A stretch of 64,000 nt of DNA from Scedosporium boydii (lineage: Eukaryota; Ascomycota; Sordariomycetes; Microascales; Microascaceae): positions 1 to 64,000 of the forward strand of contig NJFT01000167.1 of NCBI GenBank assembly GCA_002221725.1, given 5' to 3'. Position numbers and translations under genes: made by a program. Position 1 is the stretch's first letter, and each line of letters begins with the position of its first letter. The notes below the pieces were generated by a model that worked only from the letters and a program-made list of their open reading frames with translations, was not told the DNA's origin and did not search any database. Below, piece by piece: positions 24,601 to 38,200 of the stretch.

Positions 24601-27600
24601 GCGTGCGTCTCTGCCTAGACAGACATGTGTGGGAGTCTACATATGTCGGCCATTCTAGCGAAGCAGAGAAGGGATGGAGAGAGACACAACGGGGCCGCGG
24701 GCCATTCCTGCTGTACATGCATGTAAATACGGCCCGCGGTTGCTGGCCACAGACAAGAGAGCGGGAGATACTCACCTCCCGTACGCAATACATGGGCGGA
24801 TTTGGTAGTTGTATCGTATTGCTGACCTTGAATGAGACGCACGTATATATATTTATTAATTGATGCCTTGAAGATATTCAATCAGATAAGACACCCAAAC
24901 AGTCCCCTCCCCCAATTTGGCTTCTCTCCGAAGACGAGAGCACGTCAACGAGCTCCATTTGACCATGACACGATATCTGATCTTGCCGTCCCTTGTCGAA
25001 ATTGCTGTCTAATGCTGTCTAACACTGTCTCTTAGCCACGTCGAGATCCTGGAAGGGGGAGGGGTATTATTATCTCGTTCTCAGTCAGAGGCGGGCTCTA
25101 ATATTGGATACCCAACAATATCTTCACACCCTTTTCCCCGCCATTTACTTCCTCTGCCCCTCCCTCTGGGAAGATTTCGTGTGTACAGCTGAAAGCGGAC
25201 GGACATAAGAATCAACCACATGCGTCACCGATCTACGTCTCCCGAATCTATTCGAGGAATCACATGGACGTAACCACTCACTACGTGAAACAATTGGTAG
25301 GAAAATAAAAAGTGTTGTGTGGTCTCAATGCAAAAGTCATGCATGGTGACCTGAGGGCATCGCAAGGGGATATGCCCTAACGACTTTGCCCACCACAGTC
25401 CACCAGCCACATTTCCCTGGGCGGAGGAAGGACTGAGAACACCCCCGAACTTCGTCTAAGAGGGAGGGGGTTGTTCGATTCGGCTTGCGTTCCGGCCGTC
25501 CTGCAGTCCGCTTTTTGAGATGGTGGGTGGATGCTCGATAGCGGGAACGAACGGCCTGGGCTAGGAGACCGTCGCCGAACTAGAATTGTTGAGAGACCTC
25601 CCGGAAGAAAGCCGCGGACCCGCTACTGCCAGGGGTCGAGGCAGGACCGCAACAGCAAGCACGAAGCAGAGAGGAGCCGAAAAAGTAGGTGTGATACTTG
25701 CAGATGCCCGAATCCTACGAGTACATGTAGATCGATCCCCATCGAGGAAAGCGAAGGAAATGCGTACGGCAGCATCTGGCATCATTCGTCTTCTTCCGTT
25801 CGCTCTCAAACAGGCGGTGATGGCCGGGATGGATCTCGTCGGAGCAGAGAGCCCGAAGCATGTCATCCATCTGGCCTCTCCGATCTCTGTGGTTGACGGT
25901 GGATCCTGCGTGGACAAGTCATCACCGCTCATGGTCAGGCCCATCCATGTCCGTACATATGGTAGCAATGCTCTCTCACGTACATATCCCGCCGATTGCC
26001 AGTCCCGCATCTTCAACACCGACATTCGACATTCCAAGTAAAAATTTGGAGCCGCAAGTTTTTTTACCCTGAAGAGGCCAACAAGGATTACTGGAAACTG
26101 CTTAATGGGTCCCGTGTCCACCCGAATGCTTGTCAGAAATGCAGAGCAAGGGTTATTCTGCAGGTGGGGGGGGCTGCTGTAAAGGGGATGGAAGCACAAC
26201 AGCGGTGAATAGACATTACGAAGCAGATTGTTTGCACATTCGTGATTTAATGGCTGACGATGGATGCTGGATCTAGGCATTTTCTCTCTTCTATGCATGG
26301 CGCACACCCAATTCAAGTTCTTCGCCCCTGAATTCTGATACTTCGCAAAACACCAATGGCGAACTCTAGTAGTAGTCGTTTACGAAGAAGGTGGCTTCGA
26401 GGGAGGGAGAAAAAAACCTACCCTTGCGACCCGTGCCGTCGGGAAAGTCCACCATCCCATCCATTGAGGGTCGCTAGAAGCGCCACCTGTTCGGATCAGG
26501 GATCATCATCTCAGATTAGGAATGGCGAAAAAGTCATCTGGACTTCCATATTGGGTCCCTCTTTCATGCCTTGACCAGGGGTAATTTTTCTGAATGCCGA
26601 GAATATTCACCATTTCTTAGCGGAGACCCCTTGCTCGGCCAGGCCTTTTTCACCGTCATTTCGAGGGAGAAAAAGCTTGCGGCCGATGGTCCTTGCTCGG
26701 GGCTCTGGCAGTGGTCCTCTTACACGAAGAAAAGTACTTCGAAGAGATATGCGAAGCATTGATAGCAACTCATCCCTCGAAGAGGGATTGTAATCGTATT
26801 ACCGGATATGGAGAAAATTAACTCCAGGGATTTCGTAGTATAAGTAAGGACCCGAAGAGCGTGAGAGAACAAAAGAAAAAAATTGGACAGGCGAGGATCG
26901 CCGGGAGACCTGCAAGGGTTCGAGTTCCAGTTCGAATTCGATACTTCGAGAAGCATACACAAAATGTGACCGAGATGCCGTATTTGGCTCATCAATCGGT
27001 GATTGAGGTGTGTACCCGTTTAGAGACTATGCTGATGTCCCAAAGTCCAGGGCATAATATATCATTTCTTCGGGTCCAATGAAGGAGACAGGGGGCCTTC
27101 GACAAGGACAAACAAAGGTCGGCCAGCCATACTACGGCCCATATTGGCCTCAAGCGTCCCGGCTCGCCCGAGAGTTGGATTCCGGATGGAACATTCTTCC
27201 CAATGATACCGATCAAATCTCTTTGCACCCCTGCTAGTGCCTTGTTTCCACCCCTATATTCCTTCCTTGTCCACGTTGGATTTCCACAGATTGCGATTTA
27301 TCGGTAGGTCCTGCGGCAAAAAGCAAGGGACTCTTTTCGTTTATTCGCCCAGGCTTTGCCCCTCCATCAATTAGTGAAAAAAAGAAAAAAAGAAAAAAAA
27401 AGGAACCCCGCGCCGTCTGCTGACGTCCGCGAAAAGTGTCTTCGTTTGCGGCTTTCACGAGCTTCTGGAAGCTCAATTGTTCATCCGCGATGATCTGCCC
27501 AAGCATCTGAGGGTTGCAGCTCGAACCTTCCGAGGAATCTCCTTAATGTTACAGTGCACACAGTACGGACTAGTGAGTGCAGTACCCTAAAGCTACACTA

Positions 27601-30600
27601 GCGTAGGGTCGGTAGTGTTTGTACCTCTCACCTTTACGGTGGGGTTCCTCATATGTGTTTCGACGCTAATGACCTGGAGCGAGGGGTCCGGAACAGTGTG
27701 TAGCGTTCCAACGCACAGTAGGGCGATGGCGCCCTTCCTGCTCTCGTGGTGCTGTGACGCTAGTACTGCTAGCACCATGGAGCTATTACGCCTCGGTGAT
27801 CAGAGCTACTCTGGGGCATATAGTGTGAGCACTAGAACAGAATACTGTACAATTGAACCCCGCCATTTTCTTCTTTAGCACCACCAAAAAGCTGGGTCTT
27901 GGTTTAAATTTCGACTTGATTCCCCACTGACGAAGACCTCATTAAGCCCGAAAGGAGAGCTTGCAGCATTCGGGACTATGGGGTAATACACAATGGGACA
28001 TAAAACGACCCGATTTACCTCGTAAACGTGTCTCTCTGGACAAATTTGGAAAGAGGGAAGCAAAAATGTAATGACGGGACGGCAGAGATGGGGCGTCTCA
28101 GAAAGCGGGCTGTATAATGGCAGGCGTGTGTAATTATGGGATTACGGCGCAAACGACAATTCGTCTCCGATGGAAGTTGAAGCCTTGGTGCCTTCATATT
28201 ACGTTCGGCCGAGGCATGAAATCAAAAAAAAAGTAAGGGGTGAAAAAAGAAAAGAGAGAGAGAGTGAGAGGGAAAAAAAGGGAAGACGGAAAATTCATAT
28301 ACCTAGCCGAAAGGAAAAGCCCTAAGACGTGGACGTCCTGTTCAAGGGCCTCCCCCCGCATAATCCGGTTGTCCGCTCTCTGTCATTTGGTGTCGACAGC
28401 CAGCCCAGGAACAGGCATCCCAGGCTTTCGTAATCGCGGCTCTGTTGGAGTCACCAGACCTCAGTGGGATAATTCAGTTCTTGGACTTTGGGGCAGGTGA
28501 CGGGAAACTGAGAGCAGGGCCGAACCAAACAATTGATGCGCTCGCTCCCGAGGTGCAGAATCATAGTATGATTCCTGTGCGTGAAGCTACATGAAGCTCG
28601 AATCAGGGCATGTCTCGACGTTGTTCATTGCTCAACTGGGAAAGGAGGGAGAGGAGAGGGGCAAGGAGATGGGGCAAAGATGCCAGACTGGGATAGTGGG
28701 GTCCCAGCTTCACCTCGAGAAATTGGATGTATCTTGTACACGACCGAGTACAAAGTACTTGTCCAGGCATCGCACATTTCGACGACTTTGAATCCTGTCC
28801 CTTGCGACCAACTGAAGACCGAGGTCCTTGCTGCTGAACAGGAAAATGCGATACGAAGGAAATGCCCAGCCTCGATTTGCATGCCAACGAATTGACCTGA
28901 CCAGGGGTGGTAGTGGTCGGAGGGAATCCACACACACCTTTCTTTCACCCTGCTGCAGCTCGAACAATCCCTATTCATCTGTTGGACAACAGAGATCAGG
29001 GATCAAAGATCAGGAGGGAAATAGTCGGACATTGTTGGTCAAATGCCTCGCCTCCCAAAAGCCTCAACTCGCTTGCGTTCGTCTGTCTAATACTATAGCA
29101 ATTGGCAATTGCCCCTCTGTTGACATCCAGGAAGTTAAACTTTCGCATGAGCGCATGACAGGGTTCCTAAACTTTTTTTTCCTTCTTTGTGGCTTCATTA
29201 CCCCTCCAAAAATGCCCCTCGTCTTCCTTCCACGTTTCGTCATAACCCCAATGTTCCTTTCTCGAGCTCCTCAAACTCAAAATAGCTCGGTGCCTTGGTC
29301 GCACAGTGGCGTTTTTTGGTCCCTTTTTTGGTGCCTTCTTCGGTGTGAAACATGTTGTTAGTCTACACCTTCCCGAAGAATAGCCTCGAAAAAGGGGGCC
29401 AGACGTCGACAAATAGAGGGGTCCACAAAAATCCAGAGAAGATGAACAATGGAAAGGGTGAATCATTGACTCCGAAGTACGAAGTATTATTCTGCTCTTG
29501 TCTACGAGGGAAATCAGAGAGACCTAGATCCCAATCAGTTTTTGCCTCGTCCCAAAGCAGAAGACATTTGAGGGCTAGACAGGGAATCAGATACCAATAG
29601 TTGCATCCTTTTGGGGCGAGTGCTACGTATTTGATGTACACGATCCAACTGAGCACTTGGATGTGGATGAGCAACGAGGTGCTCGGCTGCGCTTCGCTTG
29701 CCTTGTCAGCCAGTACATCCCTTGCGCTAGGTGACGGGTACTGACACGGGGACTTGTGCGGGAAACTCGGGCTCCCGCTGGTTGAATGAGTTCTAAACTG
29801 ATCCAGAGAACATCGAAATGATAGAGACCCACGAGTCCACTACCTCGTACAGTGTGGTATCTGGGAGTTTGACCGGAGAACCATGTCATAAGTTGCCCGC
29901 TAATATGGGTGCCAATCTCTCTTGTCCATATCACTCTCTACAGTGCAGACACGGACCTACTTCGTAGGTGTGCCAGATCGTGTACGAAAGTATTAGTGTA
30001 CGAGGCGACTTAAACTAGTCATTTGATGTCACAACCACCTTCAGCTCCACGCGTAACCTGCGGCGCTTCGGGCCTATGGGGCGCGTTGCCCCAGGTATAA
30101 GATACATTGACACGCTCTCGGTTCTCACTAGCCTGCTTCGTAGGCTCTTGACCCAGGTATACAAGTACACTAATATGTATCAGTGTAGTGAAGGAGCTTG
30201 GCGGACACGGAGCGGAGCCCCCAGGCTAAACTAAAGGGGGAAATTTGAGTACCCTCTTTTGATCTACATTAACGAAGTCTGGGAGGTACAACTATACATA
30301 AACTAATACTTAGTACAACCCAGCGCAATTTCACTTCCCACCCCCCAAGCAACCGGCAACGCCCATTGCCATCCGCGTTGGCGTTGGTCCTTGGAACACC
30401 CTCCACTTTCTCCAGATCTCTGCGATGGCCTATCCACGCATGCTTTTTTCCTCTAATTCCCCTTCCTTCTTGATATACCACACATTCTCCTGGATAGTAA
30501 TATTAGATGAAAATTTTTCCTTCCTTTCTAACCCCTGTATTGCCCCTAGCTGTATCAAAAATAGCACACCCTTTCCTCCTTGCTTCGCAGCCGAAGAGGA

Positions 30601-32557
30601 TCAGATATTTCCCTTTGGTTCGGGAATGAAGGAACGCGATCGAGATGATCCGCAGCCCTTCCATGTCCGAGGTCGTAGTAGTGGAATAATAGTGTGCGTC
30701 TTGGTGAAAGCCTCCTGTCGAATTGTCCACGCAATATCCACGAGCGGATGTGTGCGTCGCATCCGTCCCTCCGTCCCTCCCTTTCCTTTCCCTTTTCCAT
30801 GATCAACCTCGGTCGCCTGTCCATGCTTCGCTTTGTATTCTTGTCGTTTACTTGTGCGTGCAATTGCCATCTACCCTGTTCGTTCCATCGCGCAACTTTT
30901 TTCTTTTTTATTATTTTTCTCTCCCCCGCCCCCTCCTTCTCCCCGCAATCAAAAATCCCAGTCAGCAGGCAGAAAATCGATGTGCTGGCCCCTTCTTCTA
31001 CTCTCATACTACTAATATGTGGACGAAAATAGGGAACCCGTTTTCGGTATTGTGTCATTGGACCTAATAGTTGGGAAATATGATGCTGTGGGCTAGTAGC
31101 TTCCTGCAGTGTAGCAGAACCACCAAGCATTGAAGAAGAGCGAGCGAGTCGTGGATGGAGGCGAAGATGCCACTTCTCCCGTTCCCCGCTGTGGTCGAAA
31201 AAAGACAGCCCCGCAATGCTCTTCCAACAGCTTTTAGTGTGCTGCTGCTGTACACAGAGTGTGGTGATAGACGAAGTCGCGAAAAGGGTACAAGGCCGAA
31301 GTCAGGTCAAGCAGGAGCTGCGCCTGTAATTGGATGTATGGGGTACAAGACCCGTGCTAGGACGAAACGGGCGAGACCAAACGGAGACGGTGCAATGGCC
31401 TGCGAAGTAGTGGATGCGGGAGTGGAGTGGTTGCTCGGGACGAAGCACTCAAGTCGCTTGTCCTCGTAGGCCCAGCTCAGTGGGCACAATCAGGACGACC
31501 AAGGTTCCAGCTGCCAAAACAAGCAATCCCGGCGCCACAGTACAAAGACTCCAAGTAGCTGTCAGTCTCAAACACGGGATTCCCTATTCGAAATTGGGTA
31601 TCAGGTACAAATTATCAGGTATCACCAGCCTCCCGTGACGACCCTTGTTCTGGTGGTAATTGGGCAAAGGAATGCCAATGAATGCGTGAATGTCGTGTCC
31701 AGGATAATCGCTGCCGAGGTACCTCGTACCGAAATGCCACACAGAATGTACTCCGTATTACTCAGTGTCCAAAGTACCCTCGCTCCTCCCACCCCTCCAA
31801 ACCAGCACATTGGTTTTTCGCTCCCTCCACTGAGAAGGTAACTTCTCGTGCTGTGTCTGCGTCTGTGTCGCTGTCCTGGTCGCTCTGCTCTCTCTCTCTG
31901 GGTGGCTCCTTCCCACCCCAAGCCCACGCCCCCCTCCCTCTGCCAGATTTCCAGAAAATATCCCCCTCCCCCCACTCCCTTTCAACTTTCCCATCCATCT
32001 CCCCTTCTCGACAATCCTCATCTTCACCATCCATCTGCGCCCATCATATCATCGTCTTGCGGTCGTTTTTAAACCCTCGACGTCTGCCTTCTAATTGCCT
32101 TGTCGACTGAAGACAAGTCCTCAACGACACTCCCTTCCCGTCGGAAATCCCCCTCTCGCAACACATCACCAGTTTTCCACCTCCAGCTTCGGAATCTTCG
32201 TCCCTAATACCACACCCCTTCACCTTTTTCCCCCCTCCCCCTCTCCCCCATTCATAATATTGGTTCCATGACCAGAATATCGACAAATCCAATGATCAAC
32301 TACACAATCGAGTCTACCGAAGACGCACTTTAAATCCCACGGGAGCGCGTGCGAGCGAGGAGCCCACCCTTGTCAGGCGATTTCAACCATCGTGCTGAGT
32401 TGCGTCGGCCGTTTCTTGGAGAGCAGAGAACATTGTTGAGACAATCACGAATCACCACACATTGCGCTACGGCTATCGAGAGAGAGATAATACACCTGTT
32501 GCCCTCGTATACCCCTTACGACAACAGTCCATCAACCCCATCAATCCATTTCACAAG
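21621..32557. other. Large gene-poor region (about 10.9 kb)
   Basis: No convincing coding gene on either strand. Sequence is a patchwork of C/T-rich tracts (22440-22500, 23800-23880, 24280-24380, 30890-30940, 31880-32260), short palindromes of the TACTTCGTA type (22329-22338, 29477-29485, 29959-29967), and ACACTA/TAGTGT repeats. Scattered open frames of up to about 250 codons (25561-26316 minus; 28828-29361 plus) lack family motifs, codon bias and splice partners. As the 5' side of a transcription-factor gene it may hold long-range control elements, a long leader or non-coding RNA; this is inference. Confidence 0.45.
32268..32333 (+). promoter_or_regulatory. Upstream open reading frame in the zinc-finger gene leader
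   Basis: ATG at 32268 opens a 21-codon frame ending TAA at 32331-32333, 224 nt before the main start codon. It starts in a plausible leader (C-rich, then CCATGACC). If the transcript starts upstream of it, the uORF could reduce or gate translation of the regulator. Confidence 0.3.
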
Positions 32558-35293
32558 ATGCCCGGCGCAAGCGTGGCGACCCTGCCCCCAGCGGCAGCAT
32601 CAACAACTGCGCCTAGGAAAACTTCACTCGCGCCAGAGCGGAAATACAAATGCCAATTCTGTAACAGAGCTTTTAGCAGGAGTGAACACCGCAGCAGGCA
32701 CGAGCGATCACGTACGTTTCCTTTTCTCTTACCAGTTGGCTCTTTGGACCCGTTCCCGAGGATTATAGTTTCCCCCCCTCAAGCGTCCTTGAGGGGTAGC
32801 ACACTACACTAGGACGAGCTTCCCCCGCTCATCCGATTCGAACTACCGACCCCCCTCCTGGGCCACGAGACCTATCCTTCCATCAAAGAAAACCCCTCTA
32901 GTATCATTATGGCGGCCTTTCAATGCTCCTTGCGGTGTATTCTTGCGACGAACTGACATGTTATGATTTTTTTTTTTTTAGACACCAAGGAACGACCATT
33001 CAAGTGCATGAAGTGTAGAAGCACTTTCGTGCGACGCGACCTCCTCCTTCGACACGACCGAACAGTGCACGCCAAAGACGGCGGCATCCCTCTCCACAGC
33101 GATGGCAAGCGTCGTGCCGGTCCCAAGACGAGGGCCATTGCCACTCCCTCCAAGCCGGCCATTGCCATTGACACAGCCACGATAGAGCAGCAACAGATGG
33201 AAACCTCTGGCGATGCCATCTTCGACGTCGAGGCTGCCGCGATGCTTGTTGCGGATCTCTCGCGTGCCGGATCTTACGAGGGCAGCAACTCCATGGACTA
33301 CACATCGACGAACATGGAACAGACCGTGACCTACCCTTCAGGTGCTATTGCCATCCCCCAAGCCCAGCAGGTCCAGTGGGACAATTTCATGCCCCAGTCC
33401 ATTTCCGAGGCCAAGGCGCACTCGATCACTTCCAGCACCTCGGGATCTTTTGAGTCTCAGCAGTCCTTCAGCAGTTCTAGCACTGTGCAACCTCACGCCA
33501 GCCAGCTTCTCTCAATTAGCGGCCAGAATTGCAACGGTCTTGTCCCTGCCCTTCAGTCCATGATCAACTCGCTCCCTCGGTCTGGCGCCAACACGCCTGT
33601 ACCTCAATCCCCCAGCGTCCTCTCCAATGCCAACGCAGGATTCAAGGCGCCTCAGGTCAACAGCGATGACGAACGCAACATGATCCTGGACAACATTCGC
33701 GCCCATGACACAGAGCGTGCAATACCTGAGGGCTTCAGACTCCCTAGCCAGGCTTCGCTGAACCGCTACCTGTCGACGTACTTTGGCCACTTCCACCATC
33801 ACTTGCCATTCTTGCACCCCGCCTCTTTCAACCCCACCCAGGTCTCGCCTCCCTTGCTGCTCGCTGTGCTTAGCATAGGTGCTCTGTACGCGTTCGACCA
33901 GGACCAGGCCTACCTGCTCCACATCGGATCCAAGATCCTTGTGAACCAGTTCCTCCAGCACAAGGAGAACTTCAGTTCCCGCAAGGTACCTCTCTGGACG
34001 ATGCAGAGCTCCCTGCTCAACATGATCTTTGCCAGCTGGAGCGGCGACCCGAAGGGATTGGAGTGGGCCTGCTCGATTAAGAGTCTGCTGGCAAACATGG
34101 TGGCGGGTAACCGGTACGAACTGAAGCTGCGCCAAGAAGCACGTGGAGACCAGCAGCCCACTCGAGCTGAGTGGGTTGAGGACGAGGGCTGCCGCCGAAC
34201 CTACTACGCCGTCTACATCTTCTTTGGCCTGCTCACGCTCACTTACAACCACACTCCGGCCATCAATTTCAACGAATTTGAGGACCTCCAGCTTCCCTCT
34301 ACCGAGGCGCTTTGGAACCTCAAGGTCACAGATGAGGCTTCGTGGAAGGAGCAGCTCGCCAACAGCACTGCGGCCACCTTCATGGAGGCGCACGACAATC
34401 TCTTCCAGGGCGAGAAGATTCGGTACAGCGCGTTCGCCACCCGTGTTATGATCAACGCGCTGTTCCTCGAAGTGTGGTACCACAAGCGCAGCCCCGAGGC
34501 TCTTCAGGACGTCGTCACCGAGTACAAGCTCCGTCTCGCGCTCGAGACCTGGGAGAAGTCGCTCGACCTCTGCGAGCCAGAGGCGGTGATCATTCCGCTC
34601 AGCGCGCCTCACAAGGGTCACCCGCTCTTGTTCAACGCGACGGCTATGTACCGCAACGCCCGCGCCCGTCTCGAGGTTGACCTCAAGACTGTTCAGGAGG
34701 CCCTCCGATACCACGACTCGTATGAGGTAGCGGCGGCCATGTCTCATGCCAGGGATCGCGTGAAGCGCTCCAACGAGATGCTCAAGGTCATTCAAGAATG
34801 CTACAACTGCATCGAGACAGCCGTCATGCAGGGAGTCCGTTGGGTCGCGCGAACCTCGCCGACAAACTGGAGCGTCGAGCACCCGTTGTGCGGCATGGAT
34901 CTCATGATCATCCTCTCGCTCTGGCTGTATCGTCTGGAACATGACGAGGAGCCTGCTACGCCTGAGGAACTGGCCATGTACAACAAGGTCCGCCAGCTCT
35001 TCGAGAGGGAGCTCGATGACCCCGCGTACGCCTCCCAGCTCAGCTCTGTCGTTGCCAAGCTTTGGGGATCTATGTTGGATGAAGTGGTTGTTTGGGGGTA
35101 AGTTAACAGTTCTCGCTGCTGCTGGATCAGTACCGTGACTAACATCTTAACCAGCATCACCCGTCTCATCGGTGAATCCTTCCGACACCATTCTCAAGCC
35201 CTAGTTGGCTATGTTGACGACGTTGAAGCGTCCTCGAATGCTTCGACACCTTCGATGATTTCGCAAGGTGCCGACGAGGATAGCGTGTATTAG
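32558..35293 (+). CDS. C2H2 zinc-finger transcription factor with fungal-specific domain
   Basis: Three exons: 32558-32711, 32982-35097 and 35155-35293; 2409 nt, 802 residues. Two adjacent C2H2 fingers bind DNA: Cys32, Cys35, His48, His52, then Cys60, Cys63, His76, His81, joined by the linker TKERPFKC. Intron 1 (270 nt) splits the codon for His52, the last ligand of finger 1. A Ser/Gln-rich region spans about 120-250. A fungal-specific transcription factor domain follows at about 300-560 (LNRYLSTYFGHFHHHLPFLHP onward). The C-terminal exon is acidic and Ser/Thr-rich. The architecture resembles yeast Rsf2/Tda9-like and mould C2H2 regulators of metabolism or development; I cannot name an orthologue. 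The large non-coding upstream region fits a regulated gene. Confidence 0.92.
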
Positions 35294-38200
35294 TGACGAC
35301 AGAGCAAATGATTCCCGTTTCCTTTTTTTCCTTTTCTTTTTCTTTTTTTTTTCCACATTTCCTTTCTTTCCTTTTTCTCTTTCCTAAAGTCTGGACCGCA
35401 ATGCGTTTGATTCCCAGTGATTTTCTTTGCGTATGCGGCGGGCTTTCTCCTTGTGTCATTTTCCTTTTTTTTTTTTTCTTTTTTTCTTCCTTGCATATAC
35501 CTCTCTGTTACCTGATTTTTGGCTCTTTTCAGCTCGTGTTTAAGTTTCCTAACGTTTCCTTGCGTCTCTACTTAGCATCTCCTTATTTTCCTTGTTTCCT
35601 TTGTTGTCTAGTCATCCTTTCTCTCTTATTTTCCATTTCAACGCAAGGCGGAAAGGCGTGTGGGTCGGTCGGAGTTGGCTGCTTTAGATCTCTCCGTAAA
35701 CCCTCGTAGGCTCCGGGTCCCCTCCGTTTGGTTGTCCAAGCTCTAATGGCGATTCGGGCGCTGTCTGAGGGACTACGGGAGGTCGGTTCTACCTTGTGTT
35801 CGCATACAGTCTCGGCATTATCATGGTTGGTGAATTTTCATGCTTGGGGATTTTCCAGGGAAGCAAATAGGTCAGGAAATTTGGACCACAGGACGGACTT
35901 TACAGGAACAGTGCAAAGGGTCCTGCTTGTGTGGGCAACTTGGGTTATAACAAGCGCGGCGTGCAATAGACAGCGGCGCTACCTAATGACCTGCGTGAGC
36001 AGGGAATGTTGGCTGGTCCATAACTGGGTTTCTCGTCGGATTTTTCCTATTTTTCTTCTTCGAACACTCTTTGTTTCTCTCTTCTCTTTTTTTCCTTTTC
36101 TCTTTTCTACTCTATTCGACTACTCTTCTCTCCTGTGTTTTTATTAGTTTGAGAAACTTTACCGATCTATTAATCCCTTGTTACAATTACCTGGATCTCT
36201 CTCTCTCACTCTCTCTACTTCCATTTCTTACAGCTCATTTACTTGTCCTCGTTCTCTATGCGATGAAATTTGTTGCCTTCTCCTCTGGACCCGTTTCTGT
36301 TTTAGCCGAAGCGTTTTTAACTCTAAGGGTCGCCTCTCCTTATACTTGATCTCTTTGTCTCTTCTGTCTTCATTTCTTAGTCTCCGTTTCTCCTTATTCT
36401 CTTCTTATCGTCTCTACCCTGTTCTAGTGTCGCCGTTATTTCCTCGCTTCCCACTTCTCTTTTTTTTTCTCGAAGTTCCTTCCTCCTTTGTTAGATACCT
36501 TTGTCAGGATACGAGCAGGCAGATTGTCTTATTACCACACCCGGCAGTAGCAGGGCAACCTGAGATTCGTTGCTGTCCGCGCTCTTTACGTCTTTTTCTT
36601 TTCCTTTGGACTTTCCCCAACCGGTTTTTTTTGGTTTCATGGCATGGTAGTGGGAAAGGGAAAGAAATAAGAAGCGGGAAAGAGCGAGGTCAAGTGGGAG
36701 GAGGTTATCGATACGCAGGGAAGGTATGGTAGGCCATTGTACTCAATGTTTCTGTCCTCGATTGCGAAGGAACACTTGAGAGCAAAGCCGCGGATGTTCT
36801 TTGTCTCGGGGAAATTGATACTTGGATGGAAGGGATCCTTCTTTTCTTTTATTCTTAATTCCGCTCATCTTTCCTATGTCTATGTTTCGTTTCCTGTTTC
36901 TCAAATCTCCTTGCGCGTTTGGCAAAAGCGCATCGTGTATAGATATTAAGCAGCGTCTTTGTTGGCGAGTCGTATAGCATTTCCTCTAGCAATAACCGCC
37001 AGGGTTTTCTCTGCTCCAATTGTTCCTCTCCCGTTTTTTTTTTTTGCCATTTGCGCGAATTGTAAGTGTCTTATCGGTATCATAGACCTACTTCGTATGA
37101 GGGGGCCACCTTCTGTCTCGACTGTCGTAATCGGGTACATCTTTGTATCTGCTTCACATGTTCCTGGGATGTTGGTTCCCCCGCCCACGAGATCGTACCA
37201 CTTTTCGTACACTCGGACGGCAACCTTGTCTCGGGAAGGAGGAGCCTCACAGGGGACTGAGGATGTAGGTCGAAGCATACCTCGGTACCAGATATGGTGT
37301 GAGTGGTGCAGGCTGCAGTTCCTCGACGAATTGTAAGTGAGGTAGTCTTCATTGAGGAAGGCATTTCTGGACTGGGGGTTCGTAGCTTCCCCTGACTGGG
37401 GACGGAAACGCGGAGATTAAGAGGCTTGTATCAAGTAGACTTTCACAAGGTATTGTCCTTGCCCCGGTCGTGCGGTAATTACAAAGTCGTGCTTGGTAAA
37501 AATTGTATTGATCTTGGTCAGAGCTCTTGAATGATGCAGTCGATGAAGTTCGCAGCATCGATCTGCTAGTGTTCGTTGAGTATCCATCTGGCGAAATATC
37601 ATGGGGCAATTCGTTTGAAACGTAGTGACAAGCCACTAAGGCCCGTCATAAGTAGTCTAGTACGTAGGTAAAGATTAGGCGAATATGAGTGGAAGTCATG
37701 ACAACCACGGAGGAAAGTCGGCTCCGTGAGCTGTTTCGGGGAGGGCTCTTCGGGGGCAGGCCCGTCCTCGTGTTCCTTCCACTTCCGAAGGGACGACGTT
37801 GGTACTCTCCGGGCTCCTTCTCTTGACGCGAATTGCCTCCTGCCTCGCCGTCCTCAGCAAGGCGGGTTCTTTCCTACAGGAGCGGAGACGTTCAACTACT
37901 ATCGTCCTAATACCTACCTACAGAGCTACAGAGATTGCACTTGCAGATAGTTGCCTTGCCTTATCTTTGGACGCTGAAGCCATTCTTTCCTTCAACATGG
38001 AGAGCCTAAGCACTTGCTACTGCCTCTCTATGAGGAGCGGAGATGGAGATGTTTTGTTGAGATCCTGTCGTCTCCAAGATTCTCCTCTTCTTTCTCTTCT
38101 TCTCATCTTCTCTTCATCTCTTCCATTCTTCATGCAAACCTTCAATTGCTGTCTATAATCATCATCTCATTTTTGGACTCTACACGCACTTAACCACCAT

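Noticed and set aside
24615..24881. Two-exon small gene on the minus strand suggested by GTGAGT
   Set aside because: Joined peptide has no motif and the first exon would be six codons; insufficient support.
25561..26316. 251-codon open frame on the minus strand
   Set aside because: Begins at a poor context, has no motif, no splice partners and no codon bias; overlapping plus-strand frames are equally open.
26900..26945. tRNA B-box-like GGGTTCGAGTTCC
   Set aside because: No A box at suitable distance and no cloverleaf pairing.
28828..29361. 177-codon open frame on the plus strand
   Set aside because: Composition is patchy, with no family signature and no neighbouring exons; treated as chance.
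33512..34942. 476-codon minus-strand frame
   Set aside because: Antisense shadow of the zinc-finger regulator; its openness follows from GC-rich third codon positions.
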